A stretch of 64,000 bases of DNA, taken from assembly GCF_023276405.1 (NCBI RefSeq), contig NZ_JALRMO010000001.1, positions 1,860,001 to 1,924,000 on the forward strand, given 5' to 3'. This DNA comes from Paenibacillus hamazuiensis. GTDB taxonomy: Bacteria > Bacillota > Bacilli > Paenibacillales > NBRC-103111. Both the position numbers and the translations under genes were made by a program. Shown piece after piece: positions 32,471 to 39,926 of the stretch. The first letter of the stretch is position 1, and the number at the start of each line of letters is the position of its first letter. The notes below the pieces were generated by a model, which saw only the letters and a program-made list of their open reading frames with translations, ran no database searches and was not told where the DNA came from.

Positions 32471-33655
32471 ATGAAGTGGACTCGATGTTTGACCTTATTT
32501 CTGGCTATCCAGCTTCTGGCATGGACGGCCCTGCCCGCGGCGCTGGCGGAAGAAAAAAAGCCGGCCGCTCCGCAGGTGGACCTTGCGCCTAATGCGCAAT
32601 CCGCGGTGCTGCTGGACGTGGATACCGGCACGATCATACTGGACAAAAACAAAGATGCCAAGCTGCCTCCCGCCAGCATCACGAAAATCATGACGATGCT
32701 GCTCATTATGGAGGCGCTGGACCAGGGCAAGATCAAGATGGACGAGAAGGTAAGGACGAGCGAATACGCAGCCTCCATGGGCGGTTCGCAAATATTTCTC
32801 GAGCCTGGCGAGGAAATGACCGTGCAGGATATGCTGAAGGGAATCGCGATGGCTTCTGGCAACGACGCATCCGTAGCGATGGCGGAGAAGCTGGCCGGCT
32901 CCGAAGAGGCGTTCGTGCAGATGATGAACGAACGAGCCAAGCAGCTCGGCATGAACAATACGCATTTCGCCAATGCCAACGGCCTGCCTGCCGACAATCA
33001 CTACTCCTCCGCGTACGACATCGCGCTGATGTCCAAGGAGCTGCTCAAACACGAGGAAATCACTCAATTTACCGGATTATACCAGGATTATCTGCGCAAA
33101 GATTCGCCGAAGCCGTTTTGGCTCGTAAATACGAATAAACTGGTGCGTTTCTATCCGGGTGTGGACGGGCTGAAAACCGGATATACGAGTGAGGCGAAGT
33201 TTTGCTTGTCGGCGACGGCCAGGAAGGACAACTTCCGCGTCATCGCTGTCGTCATGGGCGAACCGGATACGAAAACGCGCAACGCCGAAGTGACGAAGCT
33301 GTTCGATTACGCATTCTCGCAGTATACGAACTACCCGATCTACAAGGCGGGCGATTCGCTTGGATCCTTTACCGTCAGCAAAGGGGAGCAGGCCTCGGTA
33401 CCGCTGGTCGCCAAACATCAATACAGCGTCCTCTTGAAAAAGGGCGATGCGGCTGCGGGCATTCGCCACGAGGTTCAGTTTAATCCCGGACTGAAAGCGC
33501 CCGTTGCTTATGGCCAAAACATCGGTAAAATCGTCGTCTACCAGGGGGACCGCGTACTGACGGAATTCCCGCTTGAATCTCCGGTTGAAGTGAAAAAAGC
33601 CGGATGGTGGACACTCACGAAGCGGACCGCGAAAAAGCTTTTATTTATCGACTAA
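32471..33655 (+). CDS. dacF: D-alanyl-D-alanine carboxypeptidase DacF
   Basis: Sporulation-associated low-molecular-weight penicillin-binding protein that trims stem peptides of spore cortex/germ-cell wall. Signal peptide 1-26 (ending PAALA). Active-site SxxK is Ser69-Ile-Thr-Lys72 in PPASITKIM; the SGN motif is SGND near 137; KTG is GLKTGYT near 237. A C-terminal PBP5-like beta domain and an amphipathic tail ending RTAKKLLFID follow. 394 residues. Immediately upstream of spoIIA, exactly as in B. subtilis. GGAGGGG precedes the ATG. Confidence 0.92.
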   Translation: MKWTRCLTLFLAIQLLAWTALPAALAEEKKPAAPQVDLAPNAQSAVLLDVDTGTIILDKNKDAKLPPASITKIMTMLLIMEALDQGKIKMDEKVRTSEYAASMGGSQIFLEPGEEMTVQDMLKGIAMASGNDASVAMAEKLAGSEEAFVQMMNERAKQLGMNNTHFANANGLPADNHYSSAYDIALMSKELLKHEEITQFTGLYQDYLRKDSPKPFWLVNTNKLVRFYPGVDGLKTGYTSEAKFCLSATARKDNFRVIAVVMGEPDTKTRNAEVTKLFDYAFSQYTNYPIYKAGDSLGSFTVSKGEQASVPLVAKHQYSVLLKKGDAAAGIRHEVQFNPGLKAPVAYGQNIGKIVVYQGDRVLTEFPLESPVEVKKAGWWTLTKRTAKKLLFID

Positions 33656-33666
33656 CAGCCAAGTCA

Positions 33667-33705
33667 GTCCCCAGTACCGACAGTCGTCCGCTGGGGGCTT
33701 CTTTG
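33667..33705 (+). terminator. intrinsic terminator between dacF and spoIIA
   Basis: GTCCCCAG pairs with CTGGGGGC across a GTCGTCC loop, followed by TTCTTT. In B. subtilis dacF transcription can run into spoIIA, so read-through may matter. Confidence 0.65.
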
Positions 33706-33728
33706 CATCGCTCGGCTCAAAAAAATGT

Positions 33729-33761
33729 CGCATTTCTTCTATTTCTAGCGCATTTCTTCTA
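33729..33761 (+). repeat. 13-bp direct repeat upstream of the spoIIA promoter
   Basis: CGCATTTCTTCTA at 33729-33741 and again at 33749-33761, 20 bases apart (two helical turns). Just beside it lie ATGTCGCA and TTTTGTCGGG, which resemble Spo0A boxes. Confidence 0.7.
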
Positions 33762-33774
33762 GTTTTGTCGGGGG

Positions 33775-33802
33775 GCAGGAATTGCCAATTCCGGCGTAGA
33801 AT
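33775..33802 (+). promoter_or_regulatory. SigH-type promoter of the spoIIA operon
   Basis: GCAGGAATT (33775-33783), a 12-base spacer and GTAGAAT (33796-33802) match RNAGGAWWW-N11-12-RNNGAAT. The B. subtilis spoIIA operon is SigH- and Spo0A-dependent. TTTTGTCG at 33763-33770 just upstream is a candidate 0A box. Confidence 0.75.
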
Positions 33803-33834
33803 GAGTTACGCAAGAAAGGGAAGGAGTGAACAGC

Positions 33835-34191
33835 TTGAGTTTGCAAATCGAATTGGAGCATGGCAAAAGCAAGGCATTGATCGTAAGGCTGAAGGGCGAG
33901 CTCGACCACCATACCGCGGATACCGTCAAGGCGCGGATGGAGGAGGCGATCGAGAAAGGCGAATGCAAACATGTGGTACTAAGCTTGAAAGACTTGACTT
34001 TCATGGACAGCTCCGGTCTCGGCGTTATTTTGGGAAGGTATAAGCAAATTACGGCCAAGGGCGGCAAAATGGTCGTCTGTGACGTCGGGCCGTCCGTTTA
34101 CCGGCTGTTCGAAATGTCCGGGTTGTTTAAAATCTTGTCTGTTCAAGATAACGAGAGACTTGCGATCTCCAGTCTGGAGGTCGTATCATGA
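33835..34191 (+). CDS. spoIIAA: anti-sigma F factor antagonist
   Basis: STAS-domain protein that, when unphosphorylated, frees SigF from SpoIIAB in the forespore. The 118 residues include [15 protein letters not shown] near 22 and [19 protein letters not shown] near 55 with the phosphorylated serine (second Ser of DSSGLG). TTG 33835 is chosen: GGAAGGAG lies eight bases before it and the protein then begins [10 protein letters not shown], like B. subtilis SpoIIAA (MSLGIDM). A GTG at 33826 overlaps the ribosome site. Four-base overlap with spoIIAB. Confidence 0.94.
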   Translation: MSLQIELEHGKSKALIVRLKGELDHHTADTVKARMEEAIEKGECKHVVLSLKDLTFMDSSGLGVILGRYKQITAKGGKMVVCDVGPSVYRLFEMSGLFKILSVQDNERLAISSLEVVS

Positions 34192-34631
34192 GCAAAAATT
34201 TCATGAATCTGCAATTCGCGAGCCGCTCGGAAAACGAGTCGTTCGCCCGCGTCACCGTCGCCGCTTTCGTCTCCCAGCTCGATCCGACTTTGGATGAACT
34301 GACCGATATTAAAACCGTCGTTTCGGAGGCGGTGACCAACTGCATCATTCACGGATACGACAACAGCCCGAACGGCATCGTTTACATCAGTGCCGAGATC
34401 GACGAAGATACGGTTGTCATCAGCATCGAGGACCGCGGTGCCGGCATTGCCGATGTGGAGCAGGCCAAGCAGCCGCTGTTCACGTCCAAACCGGAACTGG
34501 AGCGTTCAGGAATGGGCTTTACGATTATGGAAAACTTTATGGACGAGGTGGAGATCACTTCCGCTGTCGGCGTCGGTACGAAAGTGACGATGAAAAAACG
34601 TCTGGAATCTAAAAAAGCCCTGATGAATTAG
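34188..34631 (+). CDS. spoIIAB: anti-sigma F factor / SpoIIAA kinase
   Basis: GHKL-fold serine kinase that holds SigF inactive and phosphorylates SpoIIAA. The 147 residues show the N box ([16 protein letters not shown] near 43-58), G1 motif ([14 protein letters not shown] near 81) and G2 ([14 protein letters not shown] near 105-118). ATG overlaps the spoIIAA stop (ATGA), so translation is coupled. sigF follows after 23 bases. Confidence 0.95.
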   Translation: MSKNFMNLQFASRSENESFARVTVAAFVSQLDPTLDELTDIKTVVSEAVTNCIIHGYDNSPNGIVYISAEIDEDTVVISIEDRGAGIADVEQAKQPLFTSKPELERSGMGFTIMENFMDEVEITSAVGVGTKVTMKKRLESKKALMN

Positions 34632-34654
34632 GGTGGCACTTAGGGGTCTGATCT

Positions 34655-35410
34655 ATGGATGTCGATTTGAAGCACGCCTCCCACAGTTATTTGGATGATG
34701 CCGAAGTCAAAAGATTAATAGCACTTAGCCAGTCCGGAGATCAATTGGCTCGGGAAACGCTGGTGAACTGTAACATCCGCTTGGTGTGGTCGGTCGTTCA
34801 GCGTTTTTTGAACCGGGGGTACGAAGCGGAAGATCTGTTTCAGATCGGCTGCATCGGCTTGTTGAAGTCGGTGGACAAATTCGATCTGTCCTACGAGGTC
34901 AAATTTTCGACGTATGCGGTGCCGATGATCATCGGCGAAATACAGCGGTTTTTGCGCGACGACGGAACGCTGAAGGTGAGCCGGTCGCTCAAGGAGCTTG
35001 CAAATAAAATTCGTAAGACAAAGGATGAGCTCTCCAAGCGTAACGGCCGTCTGCCGACGGTCAAAGAGGTTGCCGAGGAGCTCGGCATTTCGCCTGAGGA
35101 TGTCGTTTTCGCCCAGGAAGCGAGCAAGCCGCTTTCCTCGATCCACGAAACCGTGTTCGAAAACGACGGCGATCCGATTACGCTGATGGATCAAATCGCC
35201 GATGAGAATCAGGACAAGTGGTTTGAGAAAATGGCGCTGAACGAAGCGATCGGAGCTTTAAACGAACGCGAAAGGCTGATCGTTTACTTGCGGTATTTTC
35301 GCGATCAAACGCAATCGGAAGTCGCCAGCCGGCTGGGCATCTCCCAAGTCCAGGTATCCCGGCTCGAGAAAAAAATATTGCAGTCCATCAAAGACCAGAT
35401 CGCTCAGTGA
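34655..35410 (+). CDS. sigF: RNA polymerase sigma factor SigF
   Basis: First forespore-specific sigma factor. The 251 residues contain region 2 (RLVWSVVQRFLNRGYEAEDL near 46, then FQIGCIGLLKSVDKFD), region 3 (GRLPTVKEVAEELGISPEDV near 130) and region 4 with the helix-turn-helix QSEVASRLGISQVQVSRLEK near 222. It is the third gene of the spoIIA operon. A terminator overlaps the stop codon. Confidence 0.95.
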   Translation: MDVDLKHASHSYLDDAEVKRLIALSQSGDQLARETLVNCNIRLVWSVVQRFLNRGYEAEDLFQIGCIGLLKSVDKFDLSYEVKFSTYAVPMIIGEIQRFLRDDGTLKVSRSLKELANKIRKTKDELSKRNGRLPTVKEVAEELGISPEDVVFAQEASKPLSSIHETVFENDGDPITLMDQIADENQDKWFEKMALNEAIGALNERERLIVYLRYFRDQTQSEVASRLGISQVQVSRLEKKILQSIKDQIAQ

Positions 35411-35429
35411 AGCGTTCTGGTTTTTTTTG
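35395..35429 (+). terminator. intrinsic terminator of the spoIIA operon
   Basis: CCAGA-T-CGCT pairs with AGCG-T-TCTGG around CAGTGA; eight T residues follow. Confidence 0.85.
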
Positions 35430-35737
35430 GTTTGATAAGCGTTCCGGATTTAGTTTAACGACGATTCTACAGGTGGATTAAGTATGAAAAATCGAATAGA
35501 AGTTCCCTTAACATCGTAAAACCGACCAATAAGCATGAAAAATCATATCCATATATGCCCTAGGATGGTAATTTGAAAAAATCTATTTGAAAAATCATAT
35601 ACAAATCTTCTTTTTGCGTCGGTCCCAACTTTTGAAGACGAAAAATCATACAGATTAATAAAAGGGTTGATTTTGAAACAAAAACTGAATCGAATGCGTT
35701 ATAATGCTAGTCAATTTAAACTTAGGAGTGATGGTTT
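35430..35737. other. AT-rich 308-base spacer with a 51-52 bp periodic GAAAAATC motif
   Basis: GAAAAATC occurs at 35486, 35537, 35589 and 35640, spaced 51, 52 and 51 bases; the last three extend to GAAAAATCATA. The spacing equals about five helical turns. The stretches between are not repeated. A promoter for the next gene should lie near 35660-35720. No gene is seen. Confidence 0.6.
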
Positions 35738-36517
35738 GTGAAAAAGTTTGTGATGGGGCTTTTATGCGGAGCTGCTTTATCCATGTCAACGGTCGTTATT
35801 GCTTCCGATAGCATTCAAGCTATTTTATTTCCCAGCAAAATTACATTTCAGGTGAAAGGAAATCAGGCCGTCTTAGATACAAGCGAGAATCCTGTTCTGA
35901 ATTATAATAATAAAACCTATATTCCTCTACGTGTTTTTGCAGAGGCTATGGGGGCTAACGTTGATTTTGTTTCAGAGTCGGAAGCGGCGGATCATTTGAA
36001 TCACATAACTGTTTCAAGCAATGAGTATAAGCTAATTCAATATGGACCTGATGATAACATAACCCCTGCAAATGCAGCCTACACTCCCTTAGGTGTGGGA
36101 TTGGGACTTCCTGATGAGTATCGGCGAAACTCGGACCAACTGAGCATTGAAAATACGAATAACTTTGTTTTTTCCGTGATCAATAGAACAAACGATAACT
36201 TGCTTGTCGATCCTTCAACCAATTTGGCCTTAGAGGTATATACAGCACCGGAAGGTGTAGAGGATCAACTTGTATATCGATATGTTATTCCGCAAATTCC
36301 AAAACCTATCCCAAGCAGATCAAGTTATACTTTTACCATCCCGTGGAATCAAACTGGTTCAAATGGGAAAAAAATAGAGCCTGGCCGTTACATTGTTAAA
36401 TTAGCCAAGCCCGAAAACATTAATTATCAGGTTGAAGGAGATAGCGACACGAAATCTGTACCAAGCTATGTGGATATGAGGTATGGACCAAGAAGTTATA
36501 TCGTAAATTACAAATAA
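35738..36517 (+). CDS. secreted protein with copper amine oxidase N-terminal-like domain
   Basis: A 259-residue exported protein. Signal peptide about 1-22 (MKKFVMGLLCGAALSMSTVV, then IAS). The next part (VLNYNNKTYIPLRVFAEAMG at 54-73, then ANVDF) is the copper-amine-oxidase N1 domain found in many Paenibacillus surface proteins. The rest is beta-rich and unassigned. The gene is visibly lower in G+C than its neighbours, uses AT-ending codons, and interrupts the sigF-spoVA synteny, which suggests acquisition. CTTAGGAGTG precedes the GTG start. Confidence 0.72.
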   Translation: MKKFVMGLLCGAALSMSTVVIASDSIQAILFPSKITFQVKGNQAVLDTSENPVLNYNNKTYIPLRVFAEAMGANVDFVSESEAADHLNHITVSSNEYKLIQYGPDDNITPANAAYTPLGVGLGLPDEYRRNSDQLSIENTNNFVFSVINRTNDNLLVDPSTNLALEVYTAPEGVEDQLVYRYVIPQIPKPIPSRSSYTFTIPWNQTGSNGKKIEPGRYIVKLAKPENINYQVEGDSDTKSVPSYVDMRYGPRSYIVNYK

Positions 36518-36633
36518 AAATTACCAGTTTTAAGCCCGAGCTTATGAGCGTTCATAACATGACTTATGAGAATGAAAGTTATATTCCCAAGTAGGAGTAT
36601 GGCTTTTTTTGTTGTTCTCACGGACCAATGATT

Positions 36634-36870
36634 AAAGCGTGTCCGGTCGGAAATTCGGCGTCCGCCGAATCGTGCCGGACAAACGCGGGCCCGAGGCACG
36701 TCGCTGCTCCCGGCACCATCGCTCCAAAGTAAAGCGTGTCGGGCATCGGATTTTTACCCGGAGGTAAAAAATCCATGCCCGACAAACGCGGACTAGAAGC
36801 GAGTACCACCTCCTTCGGGCGGGTCCAGGGCGCCCGAGCGCCTGGGGTCCCCCTTTAGGGGGATTTAGGG
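36634..36870. repeat. dispersed structured repeat, copy A (two variable-stem hairpins plus conserved tail)
   Basis: AAAGCG...ACGCG encloses hairpin 1 (about 36637-36685; ATTCGGC/GCCGAAT and GTCCGG/CCGGAC). A conserved linker GGGCCCGAGGCACGT follows. A second AAAGCG...ACGCG encloses hairpin 2 (36734-36789; GTCGGGCAT and GGATTTTTACC pair with GGTAAAAAATCC and ATGCCCGAC). After AGAAGCGAG comes a G/C-rich tail with two small hairpins (CCAGGGCGC/GCGCCTGG, CCCCC/GGGGG). Copy B at 63562-63796 has the same plan with different, still complementary stems. Confidence 0.8.
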
Positions 36871-36980
36871 GTTGGTTTGAACCGATTTAGGGGGTGATTT
36901 GAACTGATTTAAGGGTACTTATAGGGTTATGTAGGGGGACAGCCCATAAAAGGGGCGTTTCGGGGTGGTTATCCCTTCCA
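36871..36980. other. GATTTAGGGG-rich spacer after repeat copy A
   Basis: Short imperfect reiterations of GA(T)TTAGGGG / GATTTAAGGG continue from the repeat tail. No gene is seen; the spoVAA promoter follows. Confidence 0.4.
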
Positions 36981-37011
36981 TGACTAGACCGGCCCCACGG
37001 TTAGCATACTA
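36981..37011 (+). promoter_or_regulatory. SigG-type promoter of the spoVA operon
   Basis: TGACTA (36981-36986, 5/6 to TGMATA), an 18-base spacer and CATACTA (37005-37011), matching the SigG -10. It lies 39 bases before the spoVAA start. SigG control of spoVA is known in B. subtilis. Confidence 0.7.
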
Positions 37012-37049
37012 TGTCATATATACCAAGCCATAGTGGAGGGGGAAGAAAC

Positions 37050-37709
37050 ATGCCGGAAGTGTCCAACCCCACGCTGTATGTTCGTTTAAGAAAAAGAATC
37101 CGGCTTCCGCAAGGAGCCGCGATTTATCTTGGATCCGTTGCGCAAATAGTCGCTCCTCCCGAATATGAGCGCGATTTGCAGCATCTGCCGCTGCACAGCC
37201 CCAAGGAGCAGGACGGCAACCTGATTCTCATCGACATGCTGCTCATCGTTGAGAAAGTCAAGGCCATCTTCCCTTTTATGCAAATTGAACATTTCGGTGA
37301 ACCGCATACGTTGGTGGAAGTGTACAAGGAGATCAAGCGGCCCCACTTGATCGTCATCGCCCTCGTGTGCTTCCTGCTTTTCATCGGCTCGGGGCTGGCG
37401 ATTATGAATTTTCATGCAGATGTCAGCATGCTTACGGTGCACCGGCGCATTTACCAGCTGCTGACGGGCAAGTGGGTCGATCATCCGCTGCTGCTGCAAA
37501 TTCCGTATTCGATCGGCATCGGCATCGGGATGGTCGTATTTTTCAACCATTTGTTCAAAAAAAAGTTCAACGAAGAACCGAGTCCGCTCGAGGTGGAAAT
37601 GTTTATGTACCAAGAGAGCGTCAATCATTACGTCATCACCGAAGAATACGGCAAGCTGCATGACAAGGTTCACGAAGAGAAGGCGGTTAACAAGGCGGGT
37701 GCGCCTTGA
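37050..37709 (+). CDS. spoVAA: stage V sporulation protein AA
   Basis: Membrane protein of the SpoVA dipicolinic-acid transport system of the forespore inner membrane. The 219 residues have a soluble N-terminal half (LYVRLRKRIRLPQGAAIYLG near 9-28) and two membrane segments near 100-120 and 152-170, then a charged C-terminus. GGAGGGGG lies before ATG 37050. The spoVAB start overlaps its stop by one base. Confidence 0.88.
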   Translation: MPEVSNPTLYVRLRKRIRLPQGAAIYLGSVAQIVAPPEYERDLQHLPLHSPKEQDGNLILIDMLLIVEKVKAIFPFMQIEHFGEPHTLVEVYKEIKRPHLIVIALVCFLLFIGSGLAIMNFHADVSMLTVHRRIYQLLTGKWVDHPLLLQIPYSIGIGIGMVVFFNHLFKKKFNEEPSPLEVEMFMYQESVNHYVITEEYGKLHDKVHEEKAVNKAGAP

Positions 37710-38128
37710 TGGAATGGATCGCGGACATCATGCTTGCGCTGATCGGAATCGCCGGCGGGATAGCCGTAGGCAGCGGGATGGTGGCGTTTCTGGTCGTACT
37801 CGACGTCATTCCCCGGCTAACGCAGCTGACCGACACTCACCTGTACATTCGGACATATGAGGGAGCTGTCGTGGCGGGTTCCGTGTTCTGGACGCTGACT
37901 GATTTTTTCGATTGGAAGATGCCGCTTTTTCCAATGTGCACCGTACTGGTCGGTTTGTTTGCCGGATGCTTTATCGGTATGCTGGCCGCAGCGCTAACGG
38001 AGGTCATTAACGTGCTGCCGATTTTGGCGAAGCGGATCGGGATGGAATCCGTCATGGTGTGGCTGCTGATGGCGATGATCTTCGGCAAAGTATTCGGCTC
38101 ATTGTTCGATTGGCTGATCTATTATTAG
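37709..38128 (+). CDS. spoVAB: stage V sporulation protein AB
   Basis: Small integral membrane partner of SpoVAA, 139 residues, with about four membrane helices (2-28, 48-65, 70-95, 108-135) and the conserved AGGIAVGSGMVAFLVVLDVIPR region. Overlaps spoVAA by one base (TGATG arrangement) and precedes spoVAF by 16 bases. In B. subtilis spoVAC, AD and AE come next; they are absent here. Confidence 0.88.
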   Translation: MEWIADIMLALIGIAGGIAVGSGMVAFLVVLDVIPRLTQLTDTHLYIRTYEGAVVAGSVFWTLTDFFDWKMPLFPMCTVLVGLFAGCFIGMLAAALTEVINVLPILAKRIGMESVMVWLLMAMIFGKVFGSLFDWLIYY

Positions 38129-38144
38129 GACAAGGAGGATTCCG

Positions 38145-39779
38145 ATGAAAAAATTGGCGAAGCGGGCAGTGCTTAAGCGAGGCGAACCGTCGAGAGAGAA
38201 ACCGGGTCATCCGGAAAAAGACGAACGGCTGGAAATTGACAGCGAAGGCAACATTTTGCCTTCCGGCAAAGCGAGAAGTAAAGATCCTTCCGAAATTTTG
38301 ACCCGCGAGGAGCTCAGGCTGAAAGAAACGGAGCGCATTTCGCCCGACATCGGAGAAGTGAAAAGAACGCTGGAAGAGCAGATCGGACTGAACAAAAGCT
38401 TCGACGTCGTGTTCCGCGAAATGGTATTCGGCGGCACGAAAACCGGGCTGTTGTATTTTAACGGATTTGCCAAAGACATCGTGCTTGTGGACGTGCTCGA
38501 AAGGCTCAGCTATGCCGAAGAAACGAAAAAAAGCGACGAAACGTTCGAGTTGTTTCTGGAGAAGTTGATACCGCACATTCAAGTGAAAAAGGTCGCCAAG
38601 ATGACCGAGGTCGTGGAAAATGTAAACCGCGGCGAAGCGGCGTTTTTCTTTGAAGGCGAGACGCATGCCATCACGATCGACGCCAAAACGTATCCGGTCC
38701 GCTCGACAAAAGAGCCTGATTTGGAGCGGGTCGTGCGCGGTGCTCGGGACGGTTTTGTCGAAACACTGTTGACGAACGTTACGCTTATCCGCAGAAGGCT
38801 TCGCGACCCGAGGGTGATGTTCGAGATGCTCTCGGTCGGCAACCGTTCGAAGACGGATGTATGCATGGCATACATACAGGACATCGTCGATACGGATCTG
38901 GTCGAGGCGGTGAGGGATAAAATCAAAGGCGTAAAAGCGGATGGATTGCCGATGGCCGAGAAGCAGCTGGAGGAAGCGATTATCGGCAAGGGCTGGAGTC
39001 CGTATCCGCTGGTACGGTATTCGGAACGGCCGGACGTGGCCGCGGCTCATCTGCTCGAAGGCCATGTCGTGATCATCGTCGATACGTCGCCTTCGGCGAT
39101 GATTTTGCCGACGACGTTTTTTCACCATGTGCAGCATGCGGAGGAATACCGGCAAAATCCGACGGTCGGCACTTATTTGCGGTGGGTCCGCTATACCGGG
39201 ATGCTGGCCTCGTTATTTTTGCTGCCGCTGTGGTTTCTGATGGTCACAAACCCGGGGCTTAAGCCGCCGGGGCTTGAGTTCATCGGACCTTCGCAGGATT
39301 ACCATCTGCCGCTGCTCGTGCAGTTCGTGCTCGCCGAAATCGGCACCGATCTGATGAGGATGGCCGCCGTCCATACGCCGACACCGCTGTCGACCGCGAT
39401 GGGCCTGATCGCCGCGATCTTGATTGGCGAAATTGCCGTGAAAACGGGATTGTTCGTCAACGAGGTCATCTTGTATTTGGCCGTTGCGGCCATCGGCACC
39501 TTCGCCACGCCAAGCTATGAGCTAAGTTTGGCCAACAGGATTACCCGGCTTATTTTGCTGATCGCGACGGCGATTTTTAAAATTCCGGGACTTGTTGTCG
39601 CCTCGACGCTTTGGGTCGTTTATCTGACGGTGCAAAGGTCTTACAACACTCCTTACATGTGGCCGTTTATCCCCTTTAATGCGCCGGCCTTTTACGATAT
39701 CCTCATTCGCAGGCCGTTCCTTGCGATGAAAACCCGTCTCAGCATCACGAAGACGCTGGACAACACGCGTCAACGATAG
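38145..39779 (+). CDS. spoVAF: stage V sporulation protein AF (GerA family)
   Basis: GerA-type protein of the spoVA operon, modulating germination/DPA release. The 544 residues have a long hydrophilic N-terminal half (EIDSEGNILPSGK near 24; GLLYFNGFAKDIVLVDVLER near 104) and a C-terminal half with several membrane helices (near 345, 400, 430, 455). It follows spoVAB directly and precedes lysA, as spoVAF does in B. subtilis. AAGGAGG precedes the ATG. Confidence 0.9.
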   Translation: MKKLAKRAVLKRGEPSREKPGHPEKDERLEIDSEGNILPSGKARSKDPSEILTREELRLKETERISPDIGEVKRTLEEQIGLNKSFDVVFREMVFGGTKTGLLYFNGFAKDIVLVDVLERLSYAEETKKSDETFELFLEKLIPHIQVKKVAKMTEVVENVNRGEAAFFFEGETHAITIDAKTYPVRSTKEPDLERVVRGARDGFVETLLTNVTLIRRRLRDPRVMFEMLSVGNRSKTDVCMAYIQDIVDTDLVEAVRDKIKGVKADGLPMAEKQLEEAIIGKGWSPYPLVRYSERPDVAAAHLLEGHVVIIVDTSPSAMILPTTFFHHVQHAEEYRQNPTVGTYLRWVRYTGMLASLFLLPLWFLMVTNPGLKPPGLEFIGPSQDYHLPLLVQFVLAEIGTDLMRMAAVHTPTPLSTAMGLIAAILIGEIAVKTGLFVNEVILYLAVAAIGTFATPSYELSLANRITRLILLIATAIFKIPGLVVASTLWVVYLTVQRSYNTPYMWPFIPFNAPAFYDILIRRPFLAMKTRLSITKTLDNTRQR

Positions 39780-39926
39780 AACCTTTTTTACGGAAAAAGG
39801 GGCCGTTTCCTTGCTTTTCATGGAGATGGCTTCTTTTCGTCTGTTGTCAGTTTCCGCCCCATATGATACCTTAATATTAATGCATTTGGGTCCTTTTTTA
39901 ACGTCATGGTAGAGGAGAAACTTTTT

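Noticed and set aside
36508-36809. Minus-strand frames over structured repeat copy A
   Set aside because: They merely translate the hairpins; copy B does not preserve the reading frame.
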